Assembly: GCA_001800945.1 (NCBI GenBank)
Contig: MGWJ01000072.1
Span: 1 to 6,747 of the forward strand
Origin: Flavobacteria bacterium RIFCSPLOWO2_12_FULL_31_7
GTDB taxonomy: Bacteria; Bacteroidota; Bacteroidia; Flavobacteriales; Flavobacteriaceae
DNA: 6,747 nucleotides
Direction of reading: 5' to 3'
Below the pieces are notes generated by a model. It saw only the letters and a program-made list of their open reading frames with translations. It did not search any database and was not told the origin of the DNA. The number at the start of each line of letters is the position of its first letter. Position 1 is the first letter of the stretch. Positions 1 through 6,747 of the stretch are shown piece after piece. A program made the position numbers and the translations under genes.

Positions 1-12
1 CATATTTAAAAA

Positions 13-693
13 ATGAACAAATATTACCTACACAATGGTTCAGACAATATTGGCCCTTTTACTATTGATGAGTTAAAACAAAATAAAATTACTCCTACTA
101 CTCCAGTTTGGTGTGAAGGAATGGAAGATTGGAAAGATGCAGGTTCTATCGAAGAATTAAAAGTTTTATTTCTGGTAATACCTCCTCCAATAAAAAAAAC
201 AAGACAAGAGGAACCAAAACAAAGTGTTATTAAAGAAAAAAAAAGAAATATTTTTTGGCGCATTTATAAGTTGTTTAGAATCGTTGCTATTATTTTTTTG
301 ATAATTGTTGGAATTATAATTTTATCTAAAATTTTTGATAAGGAAACAGATACTTCCTCAACATATCAAGAAAGCGTTATGACCATCCAAGAAATTGAAG
401 CTGCGGAGCCAGTAAATTATTTAAAAGCTGATGGTACATATAACAATAACTTTATTGGTGATAAAGTAAAAATAAATGGTGTAATTACAAATTCTGCTAC
501 AGTAACTACATATAAAGATATAATAGTAAGAGTGAATTTTTATAGTAAAACCAATACTTTGATTGGAACCGAAGATTATACTCTATATGAATTTTATCCA
601 CCTAATAGTTCTCAAGAATTTAAATTAAAAGTAAAAGCTTATAGTAATGTAAGTAGTTTAGGTTGGGAAGTTGTTAACGCAAGTACAAAATAA
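13..693 (+). CDS. GYF_2-domain single-pass membrane protein with C-terminal FxLYD-like domain
   Basis: This 226-aa protein has three parts. Residues 3-50 form a GYF_2 (DUF4339) domain: KYYL at the start, a central GPF..DELK, then VW.EGMEDWK and IEELK. Residues 57-60 are a PPPI motif, followed by a Lys/Arg-rich stretch and one hydrophobic helix at about 88-107. Residues about 150-222 resemble the FxLYD beta-sandwich (NGVITNSA, VRVNFYSK, PPNSSQEFKLKV). There is no signal peptide. Positive charges before the helix suggest the GYF_2 domain is cytoplasmic and the C-terminal domain extracytoplasmic. The start is firm, because an in-frame TAA lies at 7-9 and no other start fits between. The gene lies 11 nt before a paralogous gene, so co-transcription is likely. 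The promoter, if any, lies left of the window. GYF domains elsewhere bind proline-rich peptides; the ligand and cellular role here are unknown. Confidence 0.92.
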   Translation: MNKYYLHNGSDNIGPFTIDELKQNKITPTTPVWCEGMEDWKDAGSIEELKVLFLVIPPPIKKTRQEEPKQSVIKEKKRNIFWRIYKLFRIVAIIFLIIVGIIILSKIFDKETDTSSTYQESVMTIQEIEAAEPVNYLKADGTYNNNFIGDKVKINGVITNSATVTTYKDIIVRVNFYSKTNTLIGTEDYTLYEFYPPNSSQEFKLKVKAYSNVSSLGWEVVNASTK

Positions 694-704
694 TTTATTT
701 AAGA

Positions 705-1418
705 ATGATGGAAAAATATTATTTATATATTAATGATGAACAGCATGGGCCATTTAATATTGAAGAACTAAAAAATAAAAAAATAAATCGAAACACAAAG
801 GTTTGGTTTGAAGGTTTAGAAGACTGGAAAAATGCGGAAGATATTGAAGAGTTAAAAACAATAGTTGCTTTAATTCCACCTCCAATTAAAACTATATCAA
901 CACCACCTCCATTCAATAAAAATAATTCAAAAAGTAGCGAGAATAAAATATTGGGATTTAATAGAAAAGCTTTTTTGATTGTATTGGGAATAATCGTAAT
1001 TGTGTTTATTATTACAATAACTACAATTCAAGATTTTAGAAAAGATAAAATTGAAGAAGGAAATAAAGAAACTGAGATATACAATAAACAAGTCGAAATT
1101 CAAAATGAAGAGATTGCAAAACAAAAGGAAATAATTGCAGAACAAGAACGTTTAGAACAAGAGAGAATTGAAAAAGAAAAACAAGCCAAAATTGACAAAA
1201 GAATTGAAGAGATTTCTAATGAATTAAATGTTTGCTATTTAGAACTTGATAAAGCAAAGAAAAACTTGGTTAATGTAACAAGTTTCAAATTTTTAAGAAG
1301 CGCCAAAGCGAGAGAGAATGATATTAATATAGCAAACGAACAAATCTCAATATGGAAAAATAATATTGAAAATCTTGAAAAAGAAATGAGACAAATTAAT
1401 CCTAATTGGGGTAAATAA
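705..1418 (+). CDS. GYF_2-domain membrane protein with coiled-coil C-terminus
   Basis: This 237-aa paralogue of the preceding gene has a GYF_2 domain at about 4-51 (EKYYLY, GPFNIEELK, VWFEGLEDWK), then two proline clusters (IPPPIK at 57-62 and TPPPF at 66-70). One membrane helix follows at about 88-108. Residues 115-175 are a charged Glu/Lys/Gln coiled coil. The C-terminal part (about 176-237) is also helical and contains FKFLRSAKARE, a segment I associate with GYF_2 proteins of Bacteroidota. The first 61 residues, taken from Met2, align without gaps to the upstream protein with 35 identities, so the pair arose by duplication. The downstream domains are unrelated. Two consecutive ATGs (705 and 708) are possible starts; Met2 gives the better alignment. 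The function is unknown; a membrane-anchored scaffold is the simplest reading. Confidence 0.92.
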   Translation: MMEKYYLYINDEQHGPFNIEELKNKKINRNTKVWFEGLEDWKNAEDIEELKTIVALIPPPIKTISTPPPFNKNNSKSSENKILGFNRKAFLIVLGIIVIVFIITITTIQDFRKDKIEEGNKETEIYNKQVEIQNEEIAKQKEIIAEQERLEQERIEKEKQAKIDKRIEEISNELNVCYLELDKAKKNLVNVTSFKFLRSAKARENDINIANEQISIWKNNIENLEKEMRQINPNWGK

Positions 1419-1444
1419 TAAATTTAATAGAAATTGAAATACAA

Positions 1445-1549
1445 ATGAGTGGATTTAAGTTAAAAAAAATTAGACCATTGGCAAAGATGTATTGTCAGGT
1501 TATTATATCTGGTTATGAGATTGAGGAGTTTAAAAGAAAATTATTATGA
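1445..1549 (+). CDS. Putative 34-aa microprotein, translationally coupled to the ATPase
   Basis: A short ORF begins with ATG 26 nt after the GYF_2 coiled-coil gene. It ends with TGA at 1547-1549, overlapping the ATPase ATG at 1546-1548 (an ATGA overlap). The same arrangement joins the ATPase to the HNH gene, which argues that this ORF is translated. The product is basic at both ends (FKLKKIRPLAK near the start, EEFKRKLL at the end). It carries one Cys at 17 and a central hydrophobic stretch (CQVIISGY). Its composition is more varied than expected from noise in such AT-rich DNA. I do not recognise the family. It could be a small third component of the ATPase/HNH system, a leader peptide that sets ATPase translation, or a chance ORF. 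The sequence was read directly; its role is inference. Confidence 0.5.
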   Translation: MSGFKLKKIRPLAKMYCQVIISGYEIEEFKRKLL

Positions 1550-3483
1550 GATTAGCTGCTATTTTTATTGAAAATCATGATTATGAATTTGGTGGATATA
1601 CTCTAAATTTTGGAGGTAATTTTTACTATGATGTAAGGTTTGGAGACGGTAATACAAGAATTAGTCGAACAAGAAATGAAAATTTCTTAAATAATTTTTT
1701 TGATAAAACTGGAACTGTCACCAATGTGTCTGCTATTGTTGGAAATAATGGTAGTGGAAAGACAACAACAATTTATGATTTATTAAAAGTATTAAATGAA
1801 AATTATCAAAAAGGTATTGCTTTTTGGGAAGAAGAGGAAACATCTTACATCAACAATTATAACATGAATCTTCCTAAAATTATTTTGGAAGGAGATTGGG
1901 ATTCAGGTTTTGAACAAATAGACAAACGAGTTGGAACTGTTTATTACTCACCATATTTAGATCATAAATTAGATGCAACGGGTATTGATATAAGTGCAGA
2001 TAGATATTTAAGAGAGGATCTTGTAAATCTTGATTCAACTTTTGATGCTAGCAGTAAGGTAGTCATTTCAGAACGTTTGAAACGTGCAGATTATAAAAGA
2101 TTTATTAGTTTTCAAAAATCTAAATTTTCAGAAAAAATTACAGAAAAATATGGACTCTTCAACGACGATATGTATCGAGTTGTATTCACAAGACATAAAA
2201 TTGATGCTGATATAAAAGATGGTATTGAATTTGAAAATACTCCACAAGAATTTCAATTTTTTTTAAATGAACTTTTTTTACAGATTCGACAAGAATATGA
2301 CACTTTTAATAGATATGTGTCATCTGATGAAGAAAGATATGAATTGAATAAAAAACAATTCAAAAACATTTTATTAATGGATGTTTTTTGCCTATTAATA
2401 AAATTAATGGAAAAGCATAATACTTTTCTTAAAGAAGGTTATTTTAAAGATAAAGAAGAGCTTAAAGAATTTTTAAAAACAAATCCAGATGCAATAACAA
2501 AATTTAAATATTGGTTGAATAATTATTATTATTCAAAATGGGATAAACATCCACTTCCAGATAAAGAAATTATTAATATTTTAGATTTCCTGATTAATTA
2601 TATTGATAATCTCACTTTTTCTAAAAGTGGAAATTATTTAAATTGGTCTTCAAAATCTCTTTTTTTTGATGAAGAAAAGCTTAATGATTTGTTAGATCTT
2701 AATGAAAATTTACTAGTCGCTTTAAATAAATATTATTTACAAAAAGGAAATGATGATAACCATGAGTTTCACTCAATTAGTGATTTACAACATTTTGTAA
2801 GTGTGGAGTTTGCTGAGCGTAGATTAAGTTCAGGTGAAACAGCGCTTCTTAACTTATATAGTAGAATATATGATTACTTTTCTCGATATATTATCAATTA
2901 CCAAGTTGTCAGAAAAGAAGAATATTATATTTTATTCCTTGATGAAGCGGATTTAGGTTATCACCCCTCTTGGAAACGTTCCTTTGTCCAATCAATTATA
3001 CAGTTTTCAAGTGATTTTTTTTCAAAGTTAGGGTGTAAAGTACAGGTTGTTTTTACAACACATGATGCCATTTCATTGAGTGATATACCAAGTACTAATG
3101 TTATATATCTGCATTCAAGTAGTCCAAATAAAATTTTAGACCACGATAGTGAGTTTAGACCAAGAACAACTTTTGCCGCTAATGTAAATGACTTGCTTGG
3201 GCATTCATTCTTCCTTGAAGATTTACTCATAGGTGATTTTGCTAATTCGAAAATTGAATATGTGATAAAGTGGATAAATGAAAATAGAAATAAAAAAGGT
3301 GAGTTTAATATGGATGAGTTTAATACCGTAAAAAAAATAATCAATATTATAGAAGAACCTGTATTGAGAAATAAATTAGCTGATATGCTAAGTGATGTTG
3401 AGATTGATGATCAGTTTATTCAAAAAATTATTTTAAAACAGTCGGAATATTTAAGAGACATTCTAAAAAGAAGAAATAAATGA
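1546..3483 (+). CDS. ABC/AAA-type ATPase of an ATPase + HNH (Septu-like) defence pair
   Basis: This 645-aa protein has a complete ABC/SMC-like ATPase core. The Walker A motif is GNNGSGKT at 66-73 (Lys72), preceded by an N-terminal beta region. The signature-like LSSGE is at 427-431 and Walker B ILFLDEAD at 462-469 (Asp466, Glu467). A switch histidine lies in TTHD (His506). After the core comes FAANVNDLLGHSFF (543-556), which I associate with AAA_15/AAA_21-type defence ATPases. About 355 residues separate Walker A from the signature, a long mostly helical insert. No TOPRIM nuclease is visible, so this is not an OLD/GajA protein. It overlaps genes on both sides by 4 nt. With the HNH partner it resembles PtuA of Septu and retron PtuAB modules, where the ATPase assembles with and controls the nuclease. 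The family is clear; the exact subtype is inferred. Confidence 0.95.
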   Translation: MRLAAIFIENHDYEFGGYTLNFGGNFYYDVRFGDGNTRISRTRNENFLNNFFDKTGTVTNVSAIVGNNGSGKTTTIYDLLKVLNENYQKGIAFWEEEETSYINNYNMNLPKIILEGDWDSGFEQIDKRVGTVYYSPYLDHKLDATGIDISADRYLREDLVNLDSTFDASSKVVISERLKRADYKRFISFQKSKFSEKITEKYGLFNDDMYRVVFTRHKIDADIKDGIEFENTPQEFQFFLNELFLQIRQEYDTFNRYVSSDEERYELNKKQFKNILLMDVFCLLIKLMEKHNTFLKEGYFKDKEELKEFLKTNPDAITKFKYWLNNYYYSKWDKHPLPDKEIINILDFLINYIDNLTFSKSGNYLNWSSKSLFFDEEKLNDLLDLNENLLVALNKYYLQKGNDDNHEFHSISDLQHFVSVEFAERRLSSGETALLNLYSRIYDYFSRYIINYQVVRKEEYYILFLDEADLGYHPSWKRSFVQSIIQFSSDFFSKLGCKVQVVFTTHDAISLSDIPSTNVIYLHSSSPNKILDHDSEFRPRTTFAANVNDLLGHSFFLEDLLIGDFANSKIEYVIKWINENRNKKGEFNMDEFNTVKKIINIIEEPVLRNKLADMLSDVEIDDQFIQKIILKQSEYLRDILKRRNK

Positions 3484-4463
3484 TTTTTCTTAATCCATAC
3501 GATCCCAAAATTATAAATGCTAAAAAAGAGCATATTGATAAGTTGTTTCCTATTGTTAAAGCAAGAGTTCATAATCTTCCTAACGGTGATTTAAAATCTT
3601 TTCTTAATGAATTAAGAATCAGAAGTATTTTATCTGATTTACCAGATAGTTTAGAAACACATCATACAGATTGGCTTAATAGTGTTAATGGCATTAATTT
3701 TATTGAATGGCAACATTACCTTGTGGCAAAAAAGAGACAGGCTAGATACAGGTCACAAAATCAAAACCTTCTAGTAATTAAATATGACCTAATTTTAAAT
3801 CAGATAAGAACTATTTTTATGTATGAAGGAGGTTTTGAAAGAAAGACTTCAGCATATTCAACTTATGATTTAGCCAAAAATCTAAATATAAATACCTGCG
3901 TATATTGTAATAGAATTTATACTAAGACAGTAATAAAACCTAATAAAATTACAAGACCGGAATTTGATCATTGGTATCCAAAAAGCATCTATCCATTATT
4001 GTCTTTATCTTTTTATAATCTGATTCCAAGTTGTCATATTTGTAACAGTAGTGTTAAATCGACAACTTTAATGAATACTTCAGATTTTTTGCATCCTTAT
4101 ATCCCAGAAGAAATTGATTTAAAGTTCAGCTATTGGATTGAGAGTGTAAATAAATATGTATTCCATATTAAAAGACTATTTCCATCGAAAGAACATAATA
4201 CAATTATAGCATTTAAAATTGAAGAAATTTATGAAACACATAGAGATGAGATTAATGACCTGGTAAGATTGAGAAAACTTTATTCAATTGATTATTTACT
4301 AAAACTTAAAGGTCTTTTACGATCAGTTGATAGTAATGTCTCAATGGATGAAATTTATAGATTAGCATTTGGAGCTCATTACGATAAGGAAAATTTTTCC
4401 AAAAGACCTTTGAGTAAAATGAAAAGAGATATACTAGAAGAATTGGGAATGATTTTAGAGTAA
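3480..4463 (+). CDS. HNH endonuclease, PtuB-like effector
   Basis: This 327-aa protein carries an HNH/McrA-type nuclease in residues about 138-195. The zinc-binding pairs are Cys140/Cys143 (CVYCNR) and Cys185/Cys188 (CHICNS). The catalytic block is FDHWYPKS (Asp163, His164), with Asn180 in SFYNLIP, Asn189 and Lys193, so every expected residue is present. Near the C-terminus, KRPLSKMKRDILEELG (308-323) looks like the tail of retron/Septu-associated HNH proteins (TIGR02646-type), from memory. The first 135 or so residues form an extra, unrecognised, mostly helical region. Translation is coupled to the ATPase through an ATGA overlap, implying fixed stoichiometry and a joint complex. The likely role is cleavage of phage or host nucleic acid when the ATPase is triggered. 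The alternative is a nuclease serving a mobile element, but no integrase or other mobility gene is visible. Confidence 0.93.
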   Translation: MIFLNPYDPKIINAKKEHIDKLFPIVKARVHNLPNGDLKSFLNELRIRSILSDLPDSLETHHTDWLNSVNGINFIEWQHYLVAKKRQARYRSQNQNLLVIKYDLILNQIRTIFMYEGGFERKTSAYSTYDLAKNLNINTCVYCNRIYTKTVIKPNKITRPEFDHWYPKSIYPLLSLSFYNLIPSCHICNSSVKSTTLMNTSDFLHPYIPEEIDLKFSYWIESVNKYVFHIKRLFPSKEHNTIIAFKIEEIYETHRDEINDLVRLRKLYSIDYLLKLKGLLRSVDSNVSMDEIYRLAFGAHYDKENFSKRPLSKMKRDILEELGMILE

Positions 4464-4644
4464 AATGAAGAATAATGAAATAAATAAAATGGAATGTGTT
4501 AATTATTCACCGCATTTTTTATTTAAATATTTGCGTCTTTACTTCCAACAAATTGCTCTTCTCATTACTAAACTTATTAAGTTAATAGAATTAAAATTTT
4601 ACTAAAGTTCTTAACGAAATTACTCAATTTATACTAATTTATGT
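4464..4644. other. AT-rich convergent intergenic region with weak hairpin
   Basis: This gap separates the HNH gene (+) from the oxidase gene (-), which converge. Apart from the doubtful 46-codon ORF it holds a weak hairpin: AAAATGG (4486-4492) can pair with CATTTT plus a nearby C (4511-4518), and GTG (4496-4498) pairs with CAC (4508-4510), followed by T residues to 4520. It could act as a poor terminator for the + strand operon. A short inverted repeat, AACTTA-T-TAAGTT at 4571-4583, is too tight at its centre to be convincing. No promoter, tRNA or attachment site is apparent. Confidence 0.4.
4465..4605 (+). CDS. Doubtful 46-aa ORF directly after the HNH gene
   Basis: An ATG begins 1 nt after the HNH stop and the frame stays open for 46 codons, ending at TAA 4603-4605. 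The product starts with a polar stretch. From about residue 17 it becomes a basic, hydrophobic helix-like segment (FKYLRLYFQQ, then LLITKLIKLIEL), which could be amphipathic or membrane-associated. Position and length are suggestive, since frames this long are uncommon in such AT-rich DNA. However, nothing recognisable is encoded, and the hairpin at 4486-4518 inside it argues for untranslated 3' sequence. I do not recognise a family. It may be a small accessory gene or chance. Confidence 0.25.
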   Translation: MKNNEINKMECVNYSPHFLFKYLRLYFQQIALLITKLIKLIELKFY

Positions 4645-6747
4645 TTAATAATTCAAATTCAATCCTAAACCGAATCCCATATCACTATCGTAATGCGTTC
4701 TTACACTAAGATTTCTTTTTAAAATATATCTTGCATCAAGCATAAATTCTGTATCGGTATTTACCATAAATCCCATTCTTAAACGTTTTGAAATTGGAAT
4801 ATCTTCTCTGATTAACTGCAATCTTACATTTCCATCTTGAAATACTTCAGCTTGTACAATAACTAACATTGGTAATGTATAATTCACACCTAAACTCAAA
4901 AAAGCTCTTCTGTCTTTCGTATTTTCTTGTCTAAAGATGTTTTTTTCGATTTCTCCATCCATTTTTCTGTATCTCCAATCGAAACCTACAAAAGGCATCA
5001 ACCATTGCATTTTTCCAATATATCTTCCTAAATGAAATTCAGCTTCATAACCGTGCATATCTTCATATCCTAAACGCCATTCTGCACCTAAACTCCAACG
5101 CGTATTTTGAATCATTGCCATACCATCATTTCCATTTGTTGCAAAATCATTTTCTGCCATAAAATGAAACTTTCTGTCATCAGCAAATAATTTACGTTGC
5201 GCCAATTTAGGATTTGGTATTTCCGGATTTGGAGGTGAATTTTCATAACTAAAAACCCTACCCATTCCGCTCATCATGTGATACAAAATATGGCAATGAA
5301 AGAACCAGTCTCCTCCGTCCTCGCTTGCTGCGAATTCAATTGTATCTGTTTCCATCGGCATGATGTCAATAATGTTTTTCATTGGGGCATAATCACCCTG
5401 TCCATTAATAACCCTGAAATCGTGACCATGCAGGTGCATCGGGTGACGCATCATTGAATTGTTATGCAAAACAATGCGTAAAATTTCTCCTTTTTTAATC
5501 AGGATTTTATCAGATTCCGAAACTACTTTGTTATCCAGGCTCCAAACATAGCGATTCATATTGCCGGTAAGTTCAAATTTGAGTTCCTTTACCGGTGCCT
5601 CTTTTGATAGTGCTGTACTTGTTGGGGATTTTAGCATCGCATAATTTAATGTCACGATATCGGCAAGTTCATTGGGATTGTATTTATTCTCCATATTATG
5701 CATGTCGTGTGTTTTATCTGGAGTCTCTTTTTTGGTTTCTTCTTTGTCCATTTCCATTGACATTTCTTTGGAACCCTTTTTTTGTGGGCCTGTAATTTCG
5801 GGGTACATTACAGCATTCATGTCCATCTGATTCAACGACATCTGCATCCCCATATCATCTAAATCTCCATTCATCTTCATCATATCGTTCATCATTTGCA
5901 TCCCTTCAAAATATTTCAGTTTGGGTAAAGGCGAAATGAGTTGCTTAATCCCATTACCAATGTATAGGGAAGTGGATTTTGTCCGGTCTTCTGGTGTGGC
6001 TAAAAATTCATAGGATGTGTTTTCTGCTGGAATGGTCAGGATAACATCATAGGTTTCAGAAACTGCAATGAGTAAACGGTCTACCTCAACTGGCTCGACA
6101 TCATTACCATCACTGGCAACAACGGTAATTTTGCCTCCGGCGTAGGTAAGCCAGAAATTACTGGAAGCGCCTCCGTTTGAAACGCGTAATCTTACTTTAT
6201 CTCCTGCTTTAAACTGTGAAAGCTGGCTCTCATTTTTTCCATTTATTAAAAACTTCTCATAATAAATATCGCTTACATCCATAGCGTTCATCCGCTTCCA
6301 CTCATTGACAACCTTAGTTTTGAAATAACCTTGTTTTATAGCTTCTGCATAACTTTGGGTTGTACCTTTTTTTAATGCAAACCAATCTGAGGCATTGTGT
6401 AACATCCTATGGATATTCTCAGGTTTGATATCTGTCCATTCACTTAACACTATAGGAATTGTGGGCAGATCATCTATTCCTTCCCTGAAATTCGGATCAG
6501 AGTTTCTTTTATTCATCACAAATGAACCATACATCCCGATTTGTTCCTGTAACCCAGAATGGCTGTGATACCAGTGTGTTCCGTGCTGACGGATTAGAAA
6601 AGAATATTTGTAGGTACTGTGTGGCTTTATTGGCATTTGGGTAAGGTTAGGTACACCATCTTCTTTATTGGGTAAAAACAGTCCGTGCCAGTGTAATGAT
6701 GTTTCTTCATCGAGTTCGTTATGAACATAAATCTCTGCGGTATCACC
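4645..6747 (-). CDS. CopA-like multicopper oxidase with fused C-terminal beta-rich tail (5' end outside window)
   Basis: The frame is open to the right edge, so 700 residues are visible and the true start and any signal peptide are missing; the ATG at 6636 is internal. All visible copper motifs are intact: HWHG (19-22), HSH (61-63), HPMHLHGHDF (435-444), and HCHILYHMMSGM (484-495) with type 1 ligands Cys485, His490 and axial Met495. Residues 283-352 hold 17 methionines plus histidines, as in CopA/PcoA-type oxidases that bind or oxidise Cu(I). After the oxidase fold, about 527-700 form a tail with aromatic, alternating beta-strand patterns (WRLGYED, FVGFDWRYRK, GFGLGLNLNY at the C-terminus), resembling outer-membrane barrel strands. 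The expected role is periplasmic or outer-membrane Cu(I) oxidation and copper tolerance. GC is about 40% in the core and about 33% in the tail. Other copper genes may lie to the right. Confidence 0.96.
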   Translation of the reverse strand, partial: GDTAEIYVHNELDEETSLHWHGLFLPNKEDGVPNLTQMPIKPHSTYKYSFLIRQHGTHWYHSHSGLQEQIGMYGSFVMNKRNSDPNFREGIDDLPTIPIVLSEWTDIKPENIHRMLHNASDWFALKKGTTQSYAEAIKQGYFKTKVVNEWKRMNAMDVSDIYYEKFLINGKNESQLSQFKAGDKVRLRVSNGGASSNFWLTYAGGKITVVASDGNDVEPVEVDRLLIAVSETYDVILTIPAENTSYEFLATPEDRTKSTSLYIGNGIKQLISPLPKLKYFEGMQMMNDMMKMNGDLDDMGMQMSLNQMDMNAVMYPEITGPQKKGSKEMSMEMDKEETKKETPDKTHDMHNMENKYNPNELADIVTLNYAMLKSPTSTALSKEAPVKELKFELTGNMNRYVWSLDNKVVSESDKILIKKGEILRIVLHNNSMMRHPMHLHGHDFRVINGQGDYAPMKNIIDIMPMETDTIEFAASEDGGDWFFHCHILYHMMSGMGRVFSYENSPPNPEIPNPKLAQRKLFADDRKFHFMAENDFATNGNDGMAMIQNTRWSLGAEWRLGYEDMHGYEAEFHLGRYIGKMQWLMPFVGFDWRYRKMDGEIEKNIFRQENTKDRRAFLSLGVNYTLPMLVIVQAEVFQDGNVRLQLIREDIPISKRLRMGFMVNTDTEFMLDARYILKRNLSVRTHYDSDMGFGLGLNLNY

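Noticed and set aside
24..263. - strand frame opposite the first GYF_2 domain
   Set aside because: It mirrors the conserved GYF_2 codons. The similar antisense frame at 719-916 arises from the same paralogy, not from a gene.
927..1145. - strand frame rich in Phe, Tyr and Asn
   Set aside because: It is a by-product of the A-rich coiled-coil coding sequence read in reverse.
1406..1426. Possible promoter: TTG at 1406 and TAAATTTA at 1419
   Set aside because: The spacing of about 10 nt is too short for the Bacteroidota -33/-7 pair, and the last base of the -7 box does not match.
1418..1546. Retron msr-msd RNA upstream of the ATPase
   Set aside because: No reverse transcriptase is encoded, and the gap is occupied by a coding-like frame and shows no long inverted repeat.
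2961..3344. 127-codon open frame on the - strand
   Set aside because: It lies antisense to the conserved C-terminal part of the ATPase (the end of Walker B onward, switch His, NDLLGHSFF). The translation is low-complexity and has no recognisable motif.
4571..4583. Palindrome AACTTATTAAGTT
   Set aside because: Its single-base centre cannot form a normal loop, and short AT palindromes are expected by chance here.
5595..5795. + strand 66-codon frame
   Set aside because: It lies antisense to the Met-rich insert and its flank in the oxidase, and has no supporting context.

Overview
The window looks like a low-GC Bacteroidota chromosome, probably a Flavobacterium or Chryseobacterium relative. This is inferred from very AT-rich coding DNA, A-rich leaders with no clear Shine-Dalgarno sequences, GYF_2 (DUF4339) membrane proteins, and a multicopper oxidase with a fused C-terminal tail of a kind I associate with this phylum. 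I could not test the taxonomy.

Left part (13-4463, + strand): a tight same-strand gene run. Two paralogous membrane proteins come first, each with an N-terminal GYF_2 domain, a short proline motif and one membrane helix. One then carries a FxLYD-like beta domain and the other a coiled coil. After a 26-nt gap comes an unannotated 34-codon ORF (1445-1549). Its stop overlaps the start of a 645-aa ABC/AAA-type ATPase (1546-3483), and that ATPase overlaps a 327-aa HNH nuclease (3480-4463) in the same ATGA manner. The ATPase plus HNH pair matches the logic of Septu (PtuA/PtuB) and of retron-associated PtuAB effectors, but no reverse transcriptase is present and both proteins carry large extra regions. 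The likely role is anti-phage defence, with the ATPase sensing or gating and the HNH protein cutting nucleic acid. The 34-aa product and the GYF_2 membrane proteins are candidate extra components. A 46-codon ORF of doubtful reality begins 1 nt after the HNH stop.

Middle (4464-4644): an AT-rich convergent intergenic region with only the doubtful 46-codon ORF and a weak hairpin.

Right part (4645-6747, - strand): a CopA-like multicopper oxidase, open through the right edge, so its N-terminus (including any signal peptide) lies outside the window. All visible copper-binding motifs are intact. It has a Met-rich insert and a C-terminal tail of about 170 residues that looks like outer-membrane beta-strands. 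Hand counts give about 40% GC for the oxidase core, about 33% for the tail region and about 26% in sampled lines of the ATPase/HNH genes. This suggests that segments with different histories meet here.
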